Notes: generated from the sequence alone by a model not told the origin. A DNA stretch of 64,000 bases from Diphasiastrum complanatum (GCA_029204225.1 CM055096.1:3816014-3880013), one strand, 5' to 3'. Numbered from the stretch's first letter, positions 1-10,744 are shown. Program-made: numbers and translations.

Positions 1-2
1 AT

Positions 3-179
3 AGCGTTTGGAAATCTATAGATAGCTATTCAACTAGATTGAGCTTATATGATGCTGCAGTTGGAGACATGGCAAATGTTATATTACAAAGTGCTAGAGA
101 AAAGTCTTTTTTGGCTGTTCATCACATAGGTGCAAGTCCCTCATTACAAAATTTGATATATAGATTGAGATCTGGCTGA
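3..179 (+). CDS. Unidentified 3'-terminal coding exon, cut by the window edge
   Basis: A frame is open from the left edge for 58 codons and closes at TGA (177-179). Its composition is protein-like and includes the stretches GDMANVILQSAREKS and IGASPSLQNLIYRL. I do not recognise the family. It could be the last exon of a gene lying to the left. The next feature, on the other strand, begins a few bases later, so this may also be a fragment stranded among transposon debris. No signal peptide or membrane segment is visible in the part present. Coding status rests only on the open frame and composition. Confidence 0.28.
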   Translation, partial: SVWKSIDSYSTRLSLYDAAVGDMANVILQSAREKSFLAVHHIGASPSLQNLIYRLRSG

Positions 180-183
180 AGGT

Positions 184-435
184 CTAGAGTGGTGCAATAA
201 CATAAGAGAATCTGATGCCTATACCAGTTAGTATTCTTCCCAACAAAAGCAATGAATAGGAATAAGATAGTCCCGTCATTCCGTACCCAAACAGCACAAT
301 TGCAGCTGCTACAAGCATAGTTTTCCGCCTTCCAATTGCGTCGACAAGAAAACCATAGATCAGCTCCCCTATAACACAAAGTATCACCAAAGACCCCATT
401 ATGGCATTTAAAAAGTCCGTTATCAGCAGGCCCTG
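184..435 (-). pseudogene. Polyol/monosaccharide transporter (MFS) fragment
   Basis: The reading frame carries the signature of the sugar-porter branch of the major facilitator superfamily: a membrane helix, the loop DAIGRRKTMLVAAA (the conserved D-x-x-GRR-x(3) motif between TM2 and TM3), a second helix, LLLGRILTGIG and then SYVIAPL, which matches the family pattern GIGxGxxxxIAPLYIAE. In plants this is typical of polyol/monosaccharide H+ symporters. Only about 80 codons out of a usual 480-530 are present, ending in a stop just after APL, so it cannot make a transporter. On its 5' side it continues in the same frame, across one TAG codon (436-438), into a copia gag-protease remnant. The piece therefore looks like a captured or juxtaposed exon rather than a gene in place. 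Confidence 0.7.
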
Positions 436-438
436 CTA

Positions 439-759
439 ATAACGTCTGGGAATTTGAGCAAAATTGACCTTTGGCCTTCCACTTTGTGTGAACTTGAGTC
501 CAAAGAAAATGAACTTCGAATTTGCAGTGGTAAGGTTTATGAGTAGGTTCTTGCAAGGTGTCATATGCTGAAAAGCTTCTAAGTCAAGATACCATTGCTA
601 GGCCTCTTGACTTTGTCGATTTGTGCCATTAGCAGCCTTCGATGAATTTGAGGTGCCTTGTTGTTGTTGATGCATCTCCTTCTTTTCTTCATTAAGCTTG
701 AGAATTTGATAGTCTTTGATATCATGATAAACCAAAGAGTCGTAACTGAATAATAGCAT
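439..759 (-). pseudogene. Copia gag-protease remnant
   Basis: About 105 codons in one minus frame, interrupted by one TAG near 570, read as the junction of copia Gag and protease: a polar tail (LNEEKKEMHQQQQGTS) followed by QWYLDLEAFQHMTPC. The usual pattern is WYLDSGASxHMT, so the catalytic DSG is changed to DLE and the protease would be dead. The frame runs on after a second TAG (436-438) into the transporter fragment. No LTR is recognised next to it. It is a small relic, and its family affiliation rests on this one motif and spacing. Confidence 0.6.
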
Positions 760-2086
760 CTTGGTTAAAAACCGATATTGTCACTAGAGTCTAATCATTA
801 GCTTATCCCTACTAGTTTTACAAAAAAGTTTGTAAACAAATACTAAAAATCTCAAAGCAATTTTCCTCTAAAATATCATGATACTATATATGTTTTAAAG
901 TAAGAAAGACTATTTATGAGTGCGTTTATTCAATGTACGAACATAAATCATATTGCATCTAATTTTGCTTGTATGTCCTCATTTGTGTTGCAAATTGGAG
1001 TCACACCACTAACCCCGTGGAGCGGGGAAGGAAATCCTAATCAACTTGATACTTATTGGAAAACCATCTAATTTGAGATGTTCACTTTTTGGTTGTGCTC
1101 AAGCACCCTCAACAATACAATTTGTGTAATGAGATGAAATACAATAATTCTACCAACTTCTTTGATCTAGAATTCAAATCAATGCCCTTTTTTGCAACAT
1201 AATCTAATCATCAACATTCAAATAGAACATAACGTCCATCACAATGCAATGTATGGATAGAGTTGTTGACTATGACTAGCAAGGCGCAAGCTCGAATCCC
1301 AACCACTATAAAACATATAGCCTAGCAACGTTGTATAGCCTACTAGTTGCATAACTTTGTATACATAAAAAGAAAATAGAACATAGCTTTCAAAGAAGAA
1401 ATGGCATGTCAAATGCATCATAAGGATGATACTAGTTCAATGTTTTGATATTAAGAGATTCGAAAGTGTTAGGACACTACCTTTTTTCACGATTGCCATG
1501 AGCATCTTAAACCCAAATAGGCGCTACGTAAGGTAGTAGTCACAAGATTGCTACCATGAGGTTGGACACCCAGCTCACAGAGTGAAAGTTTTCCACAAAA
1601 GTCTTCACAGGTAATATTTGAGCAACTTAAGTCTCAGCCAGTTTATCATGGTGATAATAAAAACCTATAGTTTTACTACCCACTTTCAAGCACATAATCA
1701 AGATGCTGTCACTTGTAGAATGTCAAAAAGACAAGACAATTTGAGAATCCAAAAGGTAGTGGAGCAGGTTTCAATAGGGTTATTTTCATATAGTCAAGTA
1801 CAAATGTTTGTCTAGTGTTTCGAAAACTTCATGCTTTAGTAGGTTATTTTGAGAAATAGTCGCTTGCTAATTATAGACATTCCTATTGCACTTGAATATT
1901 TCACCAACTTGAAACCTATGATGAAACTGATATTGATAGACTCAAAAACCTTATACGTTGCACTAACTTTGTTACTCCTTTTGCTCTAGCTTTTGATCAC
2001 TTGCATTATAATCTTGTGTGTGCCATAATATCCAAGAACGCATTGTTCTCTTGAAATTTTTCAAGTAAGTCCCCAAATATTTGATT
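760..2086. other. Spacer without a recognised gene
   Basis: This stretch is AT-rich. Short frames on both strands (for example 1239-1421 minus and 1618-1815 plus) show no recognised motif. A weak plus-strand resemblance around 1050-1100 to the end of copia integrase (GKPSNL followed by an FGCA-like string) is too short to call. Confidence 0.4.
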
Positions 2087-3209
2087 TTACACATTAAAAT
2101 TAAAAAATGATGACAGTAGAAAAGAAGGATCAGCTGGTAGCAGCCCAAAATAGCAACCTTCTACCATCTCACGAAATCTTGCAGCCACCCAACTGCCAAA
2201 GTTTACCGCGTCGAACAATTTGTCTGATTGTTGTGATGGAGGGGGAGCGGTAGGTGCTGTTCTGAGACCAACTGGCAAAAAGCATTTGGATAGAGACAGT
2301 AAATAATAGTCCATTTGGACATGATGCTCCAGTATCCACTAAGTTCCCACAATCTTTTTCTGGAAAGCAATAATCCATTGCAATGTGGTGATATATTCAT
2401 TCCACATCCGTCAGCTCTCATCCTCAAACTTTCTGTCCTGTGCCACAATCAGCTTGCCACAATAGCTGTGTCTTGGCTTGAGTGGCATCCCAAGACATAA
2501 CAACCCTGCATGCTTGACATACATAGTATATAGAACATCTCCTAACAGAAAGCTAGAGGAATGTTATGCCATTAGTCAATACGCTTTATCTGCTTCCTCA
2601 TTCCCTGTTAAAAGTGACTGTTTTGGCTAAATTCTTCTAAGATTGCTTTCATTATTTTGCACTTTGCCACCTTCAACTTATTGTTACAGGTAAAACAGAG
2701 CCTGCAATGGTGTTCCATATACAAAAGCTCAAAATTTCTCATCAAGTGAGTCCTTACTCCTGAATGCATACAGATCAACTGGAAATCTCTTCCATCTAAA
2801 AATCTGTATTTCATCTGACAGCTCCACTTCAGTTAATCTGTCAACCCATGGGCACTGAGCTAGAGATTACTCAAAAAAGAAAACTTATGAGAGAATCATA
2901 TACAACAACCCCAAAAACCTATATAGCTTTCTTTCTTCAAAGCTTCCAACAAAAAATTGATGATAGGTATGAAGCGTACATCAAGTAGATTACCCAAGAA
3001 GATAAGCCCTAATAAAGAACTACTTGTACATTAGAGACGCCTTCCTAGCCTCCCTAGCCTCCTTACAATTCCAAAAAGGAGGACTCTACCAACAGCTCCT
3101 CTGTCAACACCACAGGCAAGAGCAACAGCACCACCTAGTACTACCAACTTCCAAGCGAAAGCATGGTGCTTTTTCTCCTCAAGGACCTCATCACGGCTAG
3201 AATTTGAAT
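2087..3209 (-). pseudogene. Three-exon gene remnant of unknown family
   Basis: Three minus-strand exons can be joined with consistent phase and GT-AG borders. Exon a is 3209-3067 (acceptor TTTTAACAG, donor GTAAGG), and encodes a hydrophobic WKLVVLGGAVALACG segment. Exon b is 2854-2688 (acceptor CTAGCTCAG, donor GTAAC), with VDRLTEVELSDEIQIFRWKR and later FVYGTPLQALFYL. Exon c is 2552-2087 (acceptor TCCTCTAG), with VLYTMYVKHAGLLCLGMPL and MDYYLLSLSKCFLPVG. The introns are 212 and 135 bases. Exon b has one in-frame TGA and exon c has a TGA near 2430 and a TAG near 2336, so the locus is decayed in its present state. An alternative is that exon a reads through to its own TAA at 3031 as a terminal exon. 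I do not recognise the protein; hydrophobic stretches suggest membrane association, which is inference. Confidence 0.5.
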
Positions 3210-3415
3210 CTGTTAAAAGGTACTTAGGAACTTAAGTACAGATTTGTGCCATCAGTGCACTTCTTGATGAAGGCTTTCATGAATTCCGAAGTGATATGTA
3301 CTTTTGCACACCCGCATCAATCATTTTCACACATCCCCACATGCCTTGGCGTACCCCAAGCTTTGCAATATCTCTCTGGATTCCCATTTCTTCATCATGA
3401 AACGGGGGGCAAAAA

Positions 3416-3719
3416 GGCGACAATGTCATAAAATCTCATTTGTTTAATATTGGGGTAACCCCACACTTTGCCAGAGTCATTTTTTTAATATTTGAGGCAC
3501 TTTGAAAAATGAGAAAAATGCAACTCTACAGTTTAACTCGCAATTTTTGATAGGCAAAAAATGCGACACTATTGTCAAACTCCATGTATCTCTGTAGACT
3601 GTGTAAAAACACTTGTAAATCAGCAGACTGTGTAAAGACACGGGAAAATTTGCAGAACTGGATAACAATGGATGAGGATTAAAACCGATTAGTCGATTAG
3701 TAAGAAGGAGAATAATCCA
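3416..3719 (-). repeat. Truncated LTR of the Copia-5 family
   Basis: The reverse complement begins TGTTGGATTATTCTCC and follows the first about 300 bases of the 3' LTR of the copia element at 43442-49428 (LTR start 48274), with substitutions. The match stops near 3416. The LTR therefore lies in minus orientation, and its left part and any internal region are missing. It abuts repeat R2 at 3720, the same repeat family that flanks the truncated 5' LTR of Copia-5 at 43441. Confidence 0.75.
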
Positions 3720-4345
3720 ACACGTACAACCTGACAAGGTATGGAATTCCATCAAAGACGACGTTTAAAATGTAGACCAAGGGGGCACTGACGCTCAGGT
3801 AGATATGTCCTCGGAATGAGCCTCGAGCACAACTTGTGTCCGAAACATCAATGATTTGCCAAAAACTCCAAGAAAGAGAGAGGGATAAGCAACACCCAAG
3901 TATAGTCAATCGTTGGGTTTCTCCCATGTTCGGTGCTTTGTGCCTCGTCCACTCCCATGGGTGGGCAGATGGGAGGAACACTCAGGCCTTGGCAGCCTAA
4001 ATGTCAAAGGGAGAAAGCCCAAGGTAAGGTGGCTCAAGTTTTCCAAATGAACAAAGTTTCTTGAATTTCACATGTGAAGGTCAAGTGCTAGGTAGCCCAA
4101 CACCCCTTCGATAAGGTTTTTAGATTGCAGTTTAGGTGGTGGTTCGTTTCCGCCGATGACATTGTGAGTTCATTAAACCTTATCATTTAGAGAAAAGAGA
4201 AGTCATAATAAGGTCTCTATAGGTGAATTTGATGAAGGATCATTGAAAGGGCGCATGGATAGCAGGACCCATAGGTGTCCCAGAGCAAGGAACATGAAGC
4301 AAGGGAGGGAAGCTTGTTATGTGGGAAAAAAGAGGTGAAAACTCA
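3720..4345 (+). repeat. Dispersed repeat R2, copy 1
   Basis: This segment is similar in the same orientation to 43145-43441 and in inverted orientation to 53690-54135. Shared landmarks are the GGCAAGGTATGG-like start, a stretch reading GTAGACCAAGGGGGCA, an AG-rich run and CTTGGCAGCCTA. The block near 4250-4330 (ACCCATAGGTGTCC) matches inverted sequence near 53765. The minus-strand open frames here are shared between copies but have several stops and no recognised domain. The repeat may be part of an LTR or leader of an unrecognised retroelement. Confidence 0.6.
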
Positions 4346-4435
4346 AGAACGGCCAGTATGGTCAACAATTTCTGATGGAAGCAAGCAAGGAGAGTTTGTG
4401 GAAGAAGAGATGTGTGCAACAAGTGTAGCCGACTA

Positions 4436-4687
4436 GCATGAGGAAGTTGCCACATGAGCAAAATCAGCAAATGATGGCATAGAATTATCGTCAGAACCAA
4501 TAGACGATCCGTGAAGGTAGCTCACAAGAGATGTATTTGAGGTAGGATCAATCGAGAGGGTAGGAGGGAGGCTTAGAGTAACCTCATGTCCCTCAACCAA
4601 ACCATTGCTGGTGTGTGAAGGCATTCCTGGTGATGCACATGGGTTGCTATCTCCCACTGCCATCATCGACTGCTCTAACTTGTTCAT
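4436..4687 (-). pseudogene. Unassigned coding-like fragment
   Basis: A minus frame of 84 codons starting at an ATG (4687) is Ser/Thr/Pro-rich and ends in GSDDNSMPSFADFAHVATSSC before a stop. It has the look of the C-terminal end of a disordered protein, but no domain is recognised. The adjacent frame at 4778-5011 is acidic and Lys-rich (ASDQTKKDEAKEASDQTDED), also unassigned. Both lie between repeat R2 and the next fragment, so they may be parts of a decayed gene or transposon. Confidence 0.2.
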
Positions 4688-5099
4688 TGTAATCTTCCTT
4701 GTAGTTGAAAAGCTTGTTGGTTTCCAAGGGGAAGCTCAAATTTGGACAAAATTTTTTTATTATTTTGGATCCCAACATCAAGGCTGGGCCAACAACCCTT
4801 CTAGCCATATAATTGGCTCGGTGGCAGCATTGAAATGAACCAAATTTTTTGTGCACTCACTTTGCTCTTTCCCTCCTGATTCATCTTCATCTGTTTGATC
4901 ACTCGCTTCTTTTGCTTCGTCTTTCTTTGTTTGATCACTCGCTTCTGCCATAGATCCTTCCCTTGCCGTGTCTCTATACCATTCGTTGTCTTCTCTTTCT
5001 TCTGATAGCATGGCTCAGGGTTTTCTCTTAGGGGTAGGTCATGGCCTCCATCCTACCGGTAGCAGCTCCCTTGGGCTGGCTTCACCAGGAGCACATTCA

Positions 5100-5318
5100 G
5101 GGGGTCTGGCAGCATACCCTGTGCAGCTTGCTCTGCTTATACACGACTTGCAACAGCTCCTTTGTATGATGCAGGGACCAGTTCAACCTCACAAGCAGCC
5201 TGAAATCTAGGATCCTATATTTCAGTTTCATCTTATGCAGCTGCACATCTGGGAGCAACTCTTGAAGAAAGGGCTCCATTTTTCGGAGCTCTTGGCACAC
5301 TGGCTGCTTATTACGACC
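5100..5318 (-). pseudogene. Helical-domain fragment, tentatively MCAfunc/RPW8-like
   Basis: The minus frame reads a leucine-rich, amphipathic peptide: CQELRKMEPFLQELLPDV, then LNWSLHHTKELLQVVYKQSKL, then a stop. The spacing of a charged L-x-x-L helix followed by KELLxxxxxxSKL recalls the N-terminal four-helix domains of plant U-box/MCA proteins and of RPW8-type proteins. This is resemblance by eye only. Only about 70 codons are present, so it would be an exon fragment. A coiled-coil from an unrelated gene is the main alternative. Confidence 0.22.
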
Positions 5319-5329
5319 GAAAAAGGTCA

Positions 5330-7160
5330 GATTGGAAATTGCACGCTGTTTGTGTTATGATATTTTTTGTACAGACCATGTCTGATATGCAGTTCATTGT
5401 CTACAATGTTTGAAGCCTTTAGTCATCTCACATTTCTTTGGTTTGACAATCAGGTATATTTTTTGACTGCATGGGGAATTTTTTGGACTATGTATCTTTG
5501 ATAAAAATTTCTGATGCTATCTCTGTTGTGCCTTTCTTGGCTTCTTCATAGTCCGGACTGTGACACTTGTAGTTTTCTAAAAGGTCCTGCATGAGATTTT
5601 CTCGTCTACTTTCGGACTATTATCACCTGTCTGCAAACAGTTGAGCATAGTCAAGATACTCACTAATTCTTGAATGTCATATTGTTGTTATGTATCAGTT
5701 GTGCGGAATGATTTTCTGGAGAAAACTGTGGTTCTCCACACCTTACCAAGAGTTGAAAACTAGGATTTTTTTGAAATAGGTAGTATTAGAAGAAGACATG
5801 TTTTTGTAGATAAAAAATTGCCGCAAGTGCTTTTAGAGTTTGGATTGGGGCTATAGCATGGTCATGTGCTTTTCAGTTGAAAATTGGATTGTGTTGATGC
5901 CCTTTTGTTGAGAAAGAGCATTGACCAATTGCTAGCATTTGAGGCATTTGTCATTAAATTTAGCGACTTTATGTTTATACAACTTTGTTAGCATGTTTTC
6001 TTAAGGTGTGTTGCAATCATCTCCATTCAACGGTTTTATATCTTCTCTCTCCTTTGGTGTTTATTGTGAAAGTTGACGAGCGAAACTACCCTAGAAACTC
6101 AATATCAATCTGAGTAGGGCTCGTGGTAATGAAACAATAGCAGTTAGGGACTTGACTGTGCAAATTGCCTATCAGCTACTTGGAGTTGTCAACTGACCTG
6201 TTTGTTTCAGTTAACATTTTTTGTTTGTTGTGAAGTTAATAATTGAAGTAGCTACCTTGTAGCAGATGCTACCCTACAACTTGAGATTCTTGCTATGCCA
6301 AAAGGTTTTGAAAGAGATTGCAAGCCCCTTGAAGTTTGTTGGTAGCAATAGTAAATGTTTAGTCTTCTTTCTTTGAAGAATTTTGTTGGGATGGAAATAC
6401 GTTTGGTGCACCAAAAAGCAGGGTTTTGCTGGTTAGTTGTTTCAAAATGGTCAGAGGTATGTAGAAGAGACTTTGAATGCTACCTATTTCACTCTCTTGG
6501 GTTATTGTAGAAGTTTTCTGGTTATCAGAACTCTCTTTGTTTGCACTTATTCGTTGCTTTTTTTTAAAATTAATATTTTTTACTTTTTTAAAGATTTTTT
6601 GTGTATGTAATCTTATATAGTTGTTGGTCTCTTAACAATGATCATCATTTTTACAACAATATTGAAGAAGTGCACAACACCTTGTGTGCTATTTTTGAGG
6701 AAGAAGCATTGTTGACGTGCCACATGCATCGTGTAGTAATCTTTTCAACTGAATGGTGGATCTCAAAATTTTGTCAGTGTAAATGACACTGAAACATTTT
6801 TGGGAGGACAAGTTCAAGAAAAACTAGTCTCTTCACGTGTTGTTGTTAGTTTTTGTAGAATCCTGAAAGGGAAGCCATACATATATTTTGTTATTTGTAT
6901 ATAATATTGTCAATTTTTTCACTATGTATCTATATAATTTTCTTGAACTTCTTGTATGGATTGTTTACTTTACTATTAGCCATTTTCACCATGATCTTAA
7001 GCCTAGTTAATAGGCTTAACAATCTTGCCTCGTCCTGATTTGTAGAGCACTATGATAGGAAGATCTTTTTCTTATGCATGCAAAAGTTTATCCTCTTAAC
7101 AACTCAAGGTGAATAGATGTATCACCTAAGCTAAGCTTTAATGTTCAAAAGCTTACCTTG
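5330..7160. other. Long spacer, nothing recognised
   Basis: T-rich DNA without a frame that resembles a known family on either strand; the longest plus frame (6601-6786) has no motif. The base composition is like plant introns or UTRs, so it could be the intron or flank of a gene whose exons I did not recognise. Confidence 0.4.
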
Positions 7161-7164
7161 TTAT

Positions 7165-7345
7165 ACAGATACATATTGCCTTTTGCTCACTTGTTCAGAC
7201 TTTTTTTTGATTTTTTTTCATGGTCATGGTGTGGGATATGCCCGTGAAGGGCATATTTTCATTGTTTGCTTTGTTTGTTGTAATCATTAGCTTTTGTGTT
7301 GTTAATCCAGGAGCTTTTTTGGAATTTTGAATATTGAAGATGCTA
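7165..7345 (+). repeat. Direct repeat R4, copy 1
   Basis: Closely similar to 62338-62500 in the same orientation: both contain ATACATATTGCCTTTTGCTC, a T-rich run, CATTGTTTG and TTAATCCAGGAGCTTTTTTG. The 7165 copy carries an extra short inverted motif (ATGCCCGTGAAGGGCAT). No coding content. The copies are 55 kb apart, so this is a dispersed repeat of unknown class. Confidence 0.65.
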
Positions 7346-7861
7346 TTTCTGAACGGTTGCTCTTGTCTTACTTGATGCGGCTTCGATGCAATCAGTTTTA
7401 GTTCCATAATTCTAGTATGTGGCAACTACATTCTTCATGTATCTTGAGTCATTTTTATTAATACAGTAATTTTTTATAATTTTCACTACATTACAAGTCT
7501 CAAGCTAATGGATGCCCAAATTCGTTTGCTGAGATATGTATAAGAGAAGAATTTCAAGCCACAAACAGTTTAGGTTCTATATCCGATTGTAGTCTAGCTG
7601 ATGTGAATGAATTGCACAGTGTGCATATGAACTCCCCCATTTTCCTTCTACTACTTGTGAGAACGTGACTCCAAAGCCAACAGAACTGCATCAGCCTCCT
7701 ATGCCATCTCCAAAGATTAAAGTACAAGAATATGAATCAAAATCTAGCACATTGCCTCGAAGCGTGTGACATTTTCAGACAATGACGATAAGTGCACTAT
7801 GTATTAGAGGGAGAGAGAGACACACACAACGAAATCTTGAAACACTATTTTTTCTAGTTCT

Positions 7862-8165
7862 GGATTTCCTGTATAGGGAATGCAATGTAGCTTGCAATTC
7901 CCTATATAGGGAGTGATCTAGGAAAAATTGCGAATTGAATTGCCTATATAGGAATTATTATCCTGCAATTCCCTATATAGGCAGTGATCTAGGAGATTTT
8001 GAGGATTGAATTCCCTATAATGAGATTATTCTCTTGTAATTCCCTATAAAGTGATTATTCTCTTGTAATTCCCTATATAGAGAGCGATCTAGGAAATTTT
8101 GAGGATTGAATTCCCTAAATAGGGATTATTACCCTTGAATTCCCTAGTTTGTCAATCTAGGGAAC
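7862..8165 (+). repeat. Degenerate minisatellite with palindromic CCCTATATAGGG motifs
   Basis: Four to five imperfect units carry AATTCCCTATATAGG, GTGATCTAGGA and TGAGGATTGAATT. The GATCTAGGA landmark recurs near 7914, 7985 and 8086. Many units contain the self-complementary core CCCTATATAGGG or its decayed forms. A looser array of related CCTATATAGG/CCCTAGAT motifs occurs at 34930-35130. Its function is unknown. Confidence 0.65.
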
Positions 8166-8189
8166 GTTCCACTTTTCCTAGTTAGCACT

Positions 8190-8635
8190 TTCCTAGATAT
8201 GTTCACTTGAATCCAGGAAATTGTGTGGAATTTTTTTTTTTTTTTCAATATAGGAATTGAACAAAAGTTTCTTGTGAATGTGTGTTCTATCTCCTCTCTC
8301 TAAGGAATGTGCATTCGGAATGCACGTTATCTCTCTACATAATGTGCATTCTCTTTCTGCCTTATCACGTGGCATTACATCATGGAAGGCCCCAGGACCT
8401 CGGGCCTTCCACGACATGCTAGTGCCAACTGTCATACATTTTAGCTGAATTGTAAAGTGCCTAACAACTGCTCACTACACTGAATTTCAGCTAATCCCAT
8501 AAAGTCCCGAAGTCCCATAAATATGATGCCTAAGTAAATCCTTCATTAACGTAACAACCTCCAAAAAAATTTAGAGTGTATTTGGAGGTTGCCTTAATTG
8601 GCATAATATTGCACCTGAATTTATTATACATGAAT
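8190..8635 (-). repeat. Dispersed repeat R3, copy 1 (inverted relative to 55290-55720)
   Basis: The block matches 55290-55720 in reverse orientation. Landmarks are AATGTGCATTC, a hairpin of two GGAAGGCC/GGCCTTCC arms near 8379-8411, CAGCTAATCCCATAA, and a palindromic CCTCCAAAAAAATTT...TTTGGAGG near 8561-8602. A third, partial relative lies at 34800-34930. There is no convincing gene; the frame on the minus strand of 8193-8435 is not conserved in the other copies. A non-autonomous DNA transposon is possible. Confidence 0.6.
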
Positions 8636-8845
8636 TTATGGAGCATTAAATACATTACACATTTGTAAGGTACTATTACTACAAAGGACATAAATATATG
8701 GGAAAGGTGGCTCTTAGTTGCAAATATATTCAGACGCTGCAGGATGGAATCACAACTTTTATGCGAACTCTAAATGGGGATACTATCATAAACTACGAAG
8801 GCATAAACGATAAATATGGGATATCAAAACATGGTTTTGATAACT

Positions 8846-9958
8846 ACAGGTTCAGTTGGAGTCTTATGGTAATCGAGTGATCAGGCAGTATCCAGAAGCT
8901 CAAGAACTCAAACGAGCTCGACAAATAGAAATCGATGTATTATTTTATTTTCTTGATGAACTATATATTCTATTTAGAAACAACTTGTCCTTGAATCATA
9001 TACTTTCGATTGCCTATATATCTTATCATGTAACTTTAATGAGCAATTTTTTTTAATGTTGAATCTTGTATATTGTGTAAGCATACTAGACTTATCAATT
9101 TCAGGTGATAGCATTCACATAAACACAAACATAACTTATTTCTAAACATTGTAGAATGTGAACATAGATTCATCCAAACATTGTACAATTTACATAAGAA
9201 AATATATACAAACATAAAAACCATTGTGTTGTGTTTGTTGACCTTAGGATAGAAATGATGCCATACATACCACAAGGTTTTGAAATTAGCAGCTACACAA
9301 GGCTTCTCAGGACACATTACACTTGAATGTTGGTAGCAATTTTCTTGGCTCCACAACATGAAAAATGGAAGCCGCTTGACATGCCTCACTTTCCATGAAA
9401 GAGTAGGTACTAAGCACGGTTTCATAGTCCATAATGGACCAAATGCCAATCTTGAATTTTGACAAAACGTTTTTTAGAAATTCCAGCCACCCATGTAGCA
9501 ATTTGACCTATTTTGATTGCCATTTCTTATCCCTTGAGATTTGTGGACCAATATCGCATTGTTTCATGAGAATGCCATTTAGGTCTAACATTATGAAAAT
9601 GCCATTTTCAATACGCCTAGATGGCTTTACCACTTGAAAGAGAAATAAAAATTTGCAAACTTTTCTTTTGTTTTTATGGAGATTGAAACTCGTCTGCAAA
9701 ATTCTTTGTCATCAAACCAGCTATACAACAAAAGTAACGAAAAAATTCAATTAATAATACTGTTTTTAATTAGAAAAATTATGACAAATTTAAAAAAAAA
9801 AACATTTCATAACATGCTTGTCAAAGTTGCTTCTTGTGGAATGCATCATTGTAATTTTATTTTTCAAATTTAGCACCAATATTTGTACTAAATACCAAAT
9901 TGTTTAACTTTTGTCTCGCTAGAATCCATAATATATTATATTCGTTTCATACCATTAA
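8846..9958 (+). repeat. Copy 1 of the FCP1/NIF-exon duplicated block
   Basis: This segment is a direct repeat of 19977-21125 (start of arm A), sharing a CTACAG border, the sequence coding for QYPEAQELKRA-like residues, a T-rich spacer, the FCP1/NIF-like exon and its flanks. It is also an inverted repeat of 60240-60983. The block ends exactly where Copia-1 begins (9959). Three copies in one window imply local duplication or a mobile carrier; no terminal repeats were recognised. Confidence 0.7.
9325..9633 (-). pseudogene. FCP1/NIF-like (HAD) phosphatase exon, copy 1
   Basis: Reading minus, the exon encodes MLDLNGILMKQCDI, then GWLEFLKNVLSKFKIGIWS and a tail related to LWSQENC. This order matches FCP1-homology/NLI-interacting-factor-like phosphatases: the catalytic DxDxT/V region (plant NIF-like proteins often have LDLNG), then the RPxxxEFL helix and the GIWSS strand. 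Here the catalytic DxD reads DLN. The copy has an in-frame TAG before GWLEF, a frameshift near 9370, and the splice acceptor CAG is changed to CAA at the 5' border. It cannot be expressed as a normal exon. About 100 codons are present against 200 or more in the full domain. Confidence 0.6.
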
Positions 9959-10219
9959 TGTTAGAAATCAATGATAAACTTCATTGTTACACTTCTTAGT
10001 TACTGTTTACGATGTACTTTATTACTAGCTGTAACTAGTCGTTGGCTAGTCTAGTAGTCTACTCCTAGGTTCCCCCTCTCTATCAGAGTTCAGGGTTTAT
10101 ATGTACATTTTACATTCAGTATGTGGTAGTGTGATAGATTGATAGTGCGTGTTCTTCTTTCGGCTTCTTTGGTGATTGCTTATGGTGAATGCTTGATGTT
10201 GCATATCTGATTATTGACA
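9959..10219 (+). repeat. Copia-1 5' LTR
   Basis: TG...CA termini with the primer-binding site immediately downstream. At 261 bp it is short for the elements in this window. The promoter of the element is expected here; no TATA box was singled out. Confidence 0.8.
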
Positions 10220-10744
10220 TGGTATCAGAGCTACGATAGTCCTGCGTGCCTGATCACTGGATACAGCTTGTCACAGGCTCCGCAACAAAGTGAGAAAGTC
10301 CTTCACAGGAGGTGTAAGTTTGGAGAGACAAAAAAAAATGGTTGGAAGAAATTCTTCTTGATGTATTTTGCAGGTTTTGGAGCTCACAATCATTAGTGGG
10401 GAACAAAGACACAGTCCCGGAGGCATCGGAAAGGCCAGGGCAGCATCAGACAGATTGAAAATCTATTGAGTGGGAAAAGTTTTACAATTTTTTTTTAGTC
10501 TTTGTGAGAAGTGTCATTTGTCAGAGAGTTGTGCTAAGAAATCTCTCATTTGTTTGTTTGGGGTACTGCAAATCACACCAGATAGTGTCTAGTACTGCCA
10601 TTTAGAGTTTTGAGGCTTCATACCTTTCACATTACTGAGATCTATCTGTTTGAACAATCACTCGTTTCGAAATCTAAGCAAAGAGGAGGAGGCGTAGCCG
10701 CCGTGCCGAAGTAGGGAATCGAGAATATTCCCTCTGAAAGTTTT

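Noticed and set aside
4778-5011. Acidic Lys/Asp-rich frame as a nuclear protein gene
   Set aside because: Short, low complexity and without splice signals or a recognised domain; left as unassigned in the neighbouring entry.
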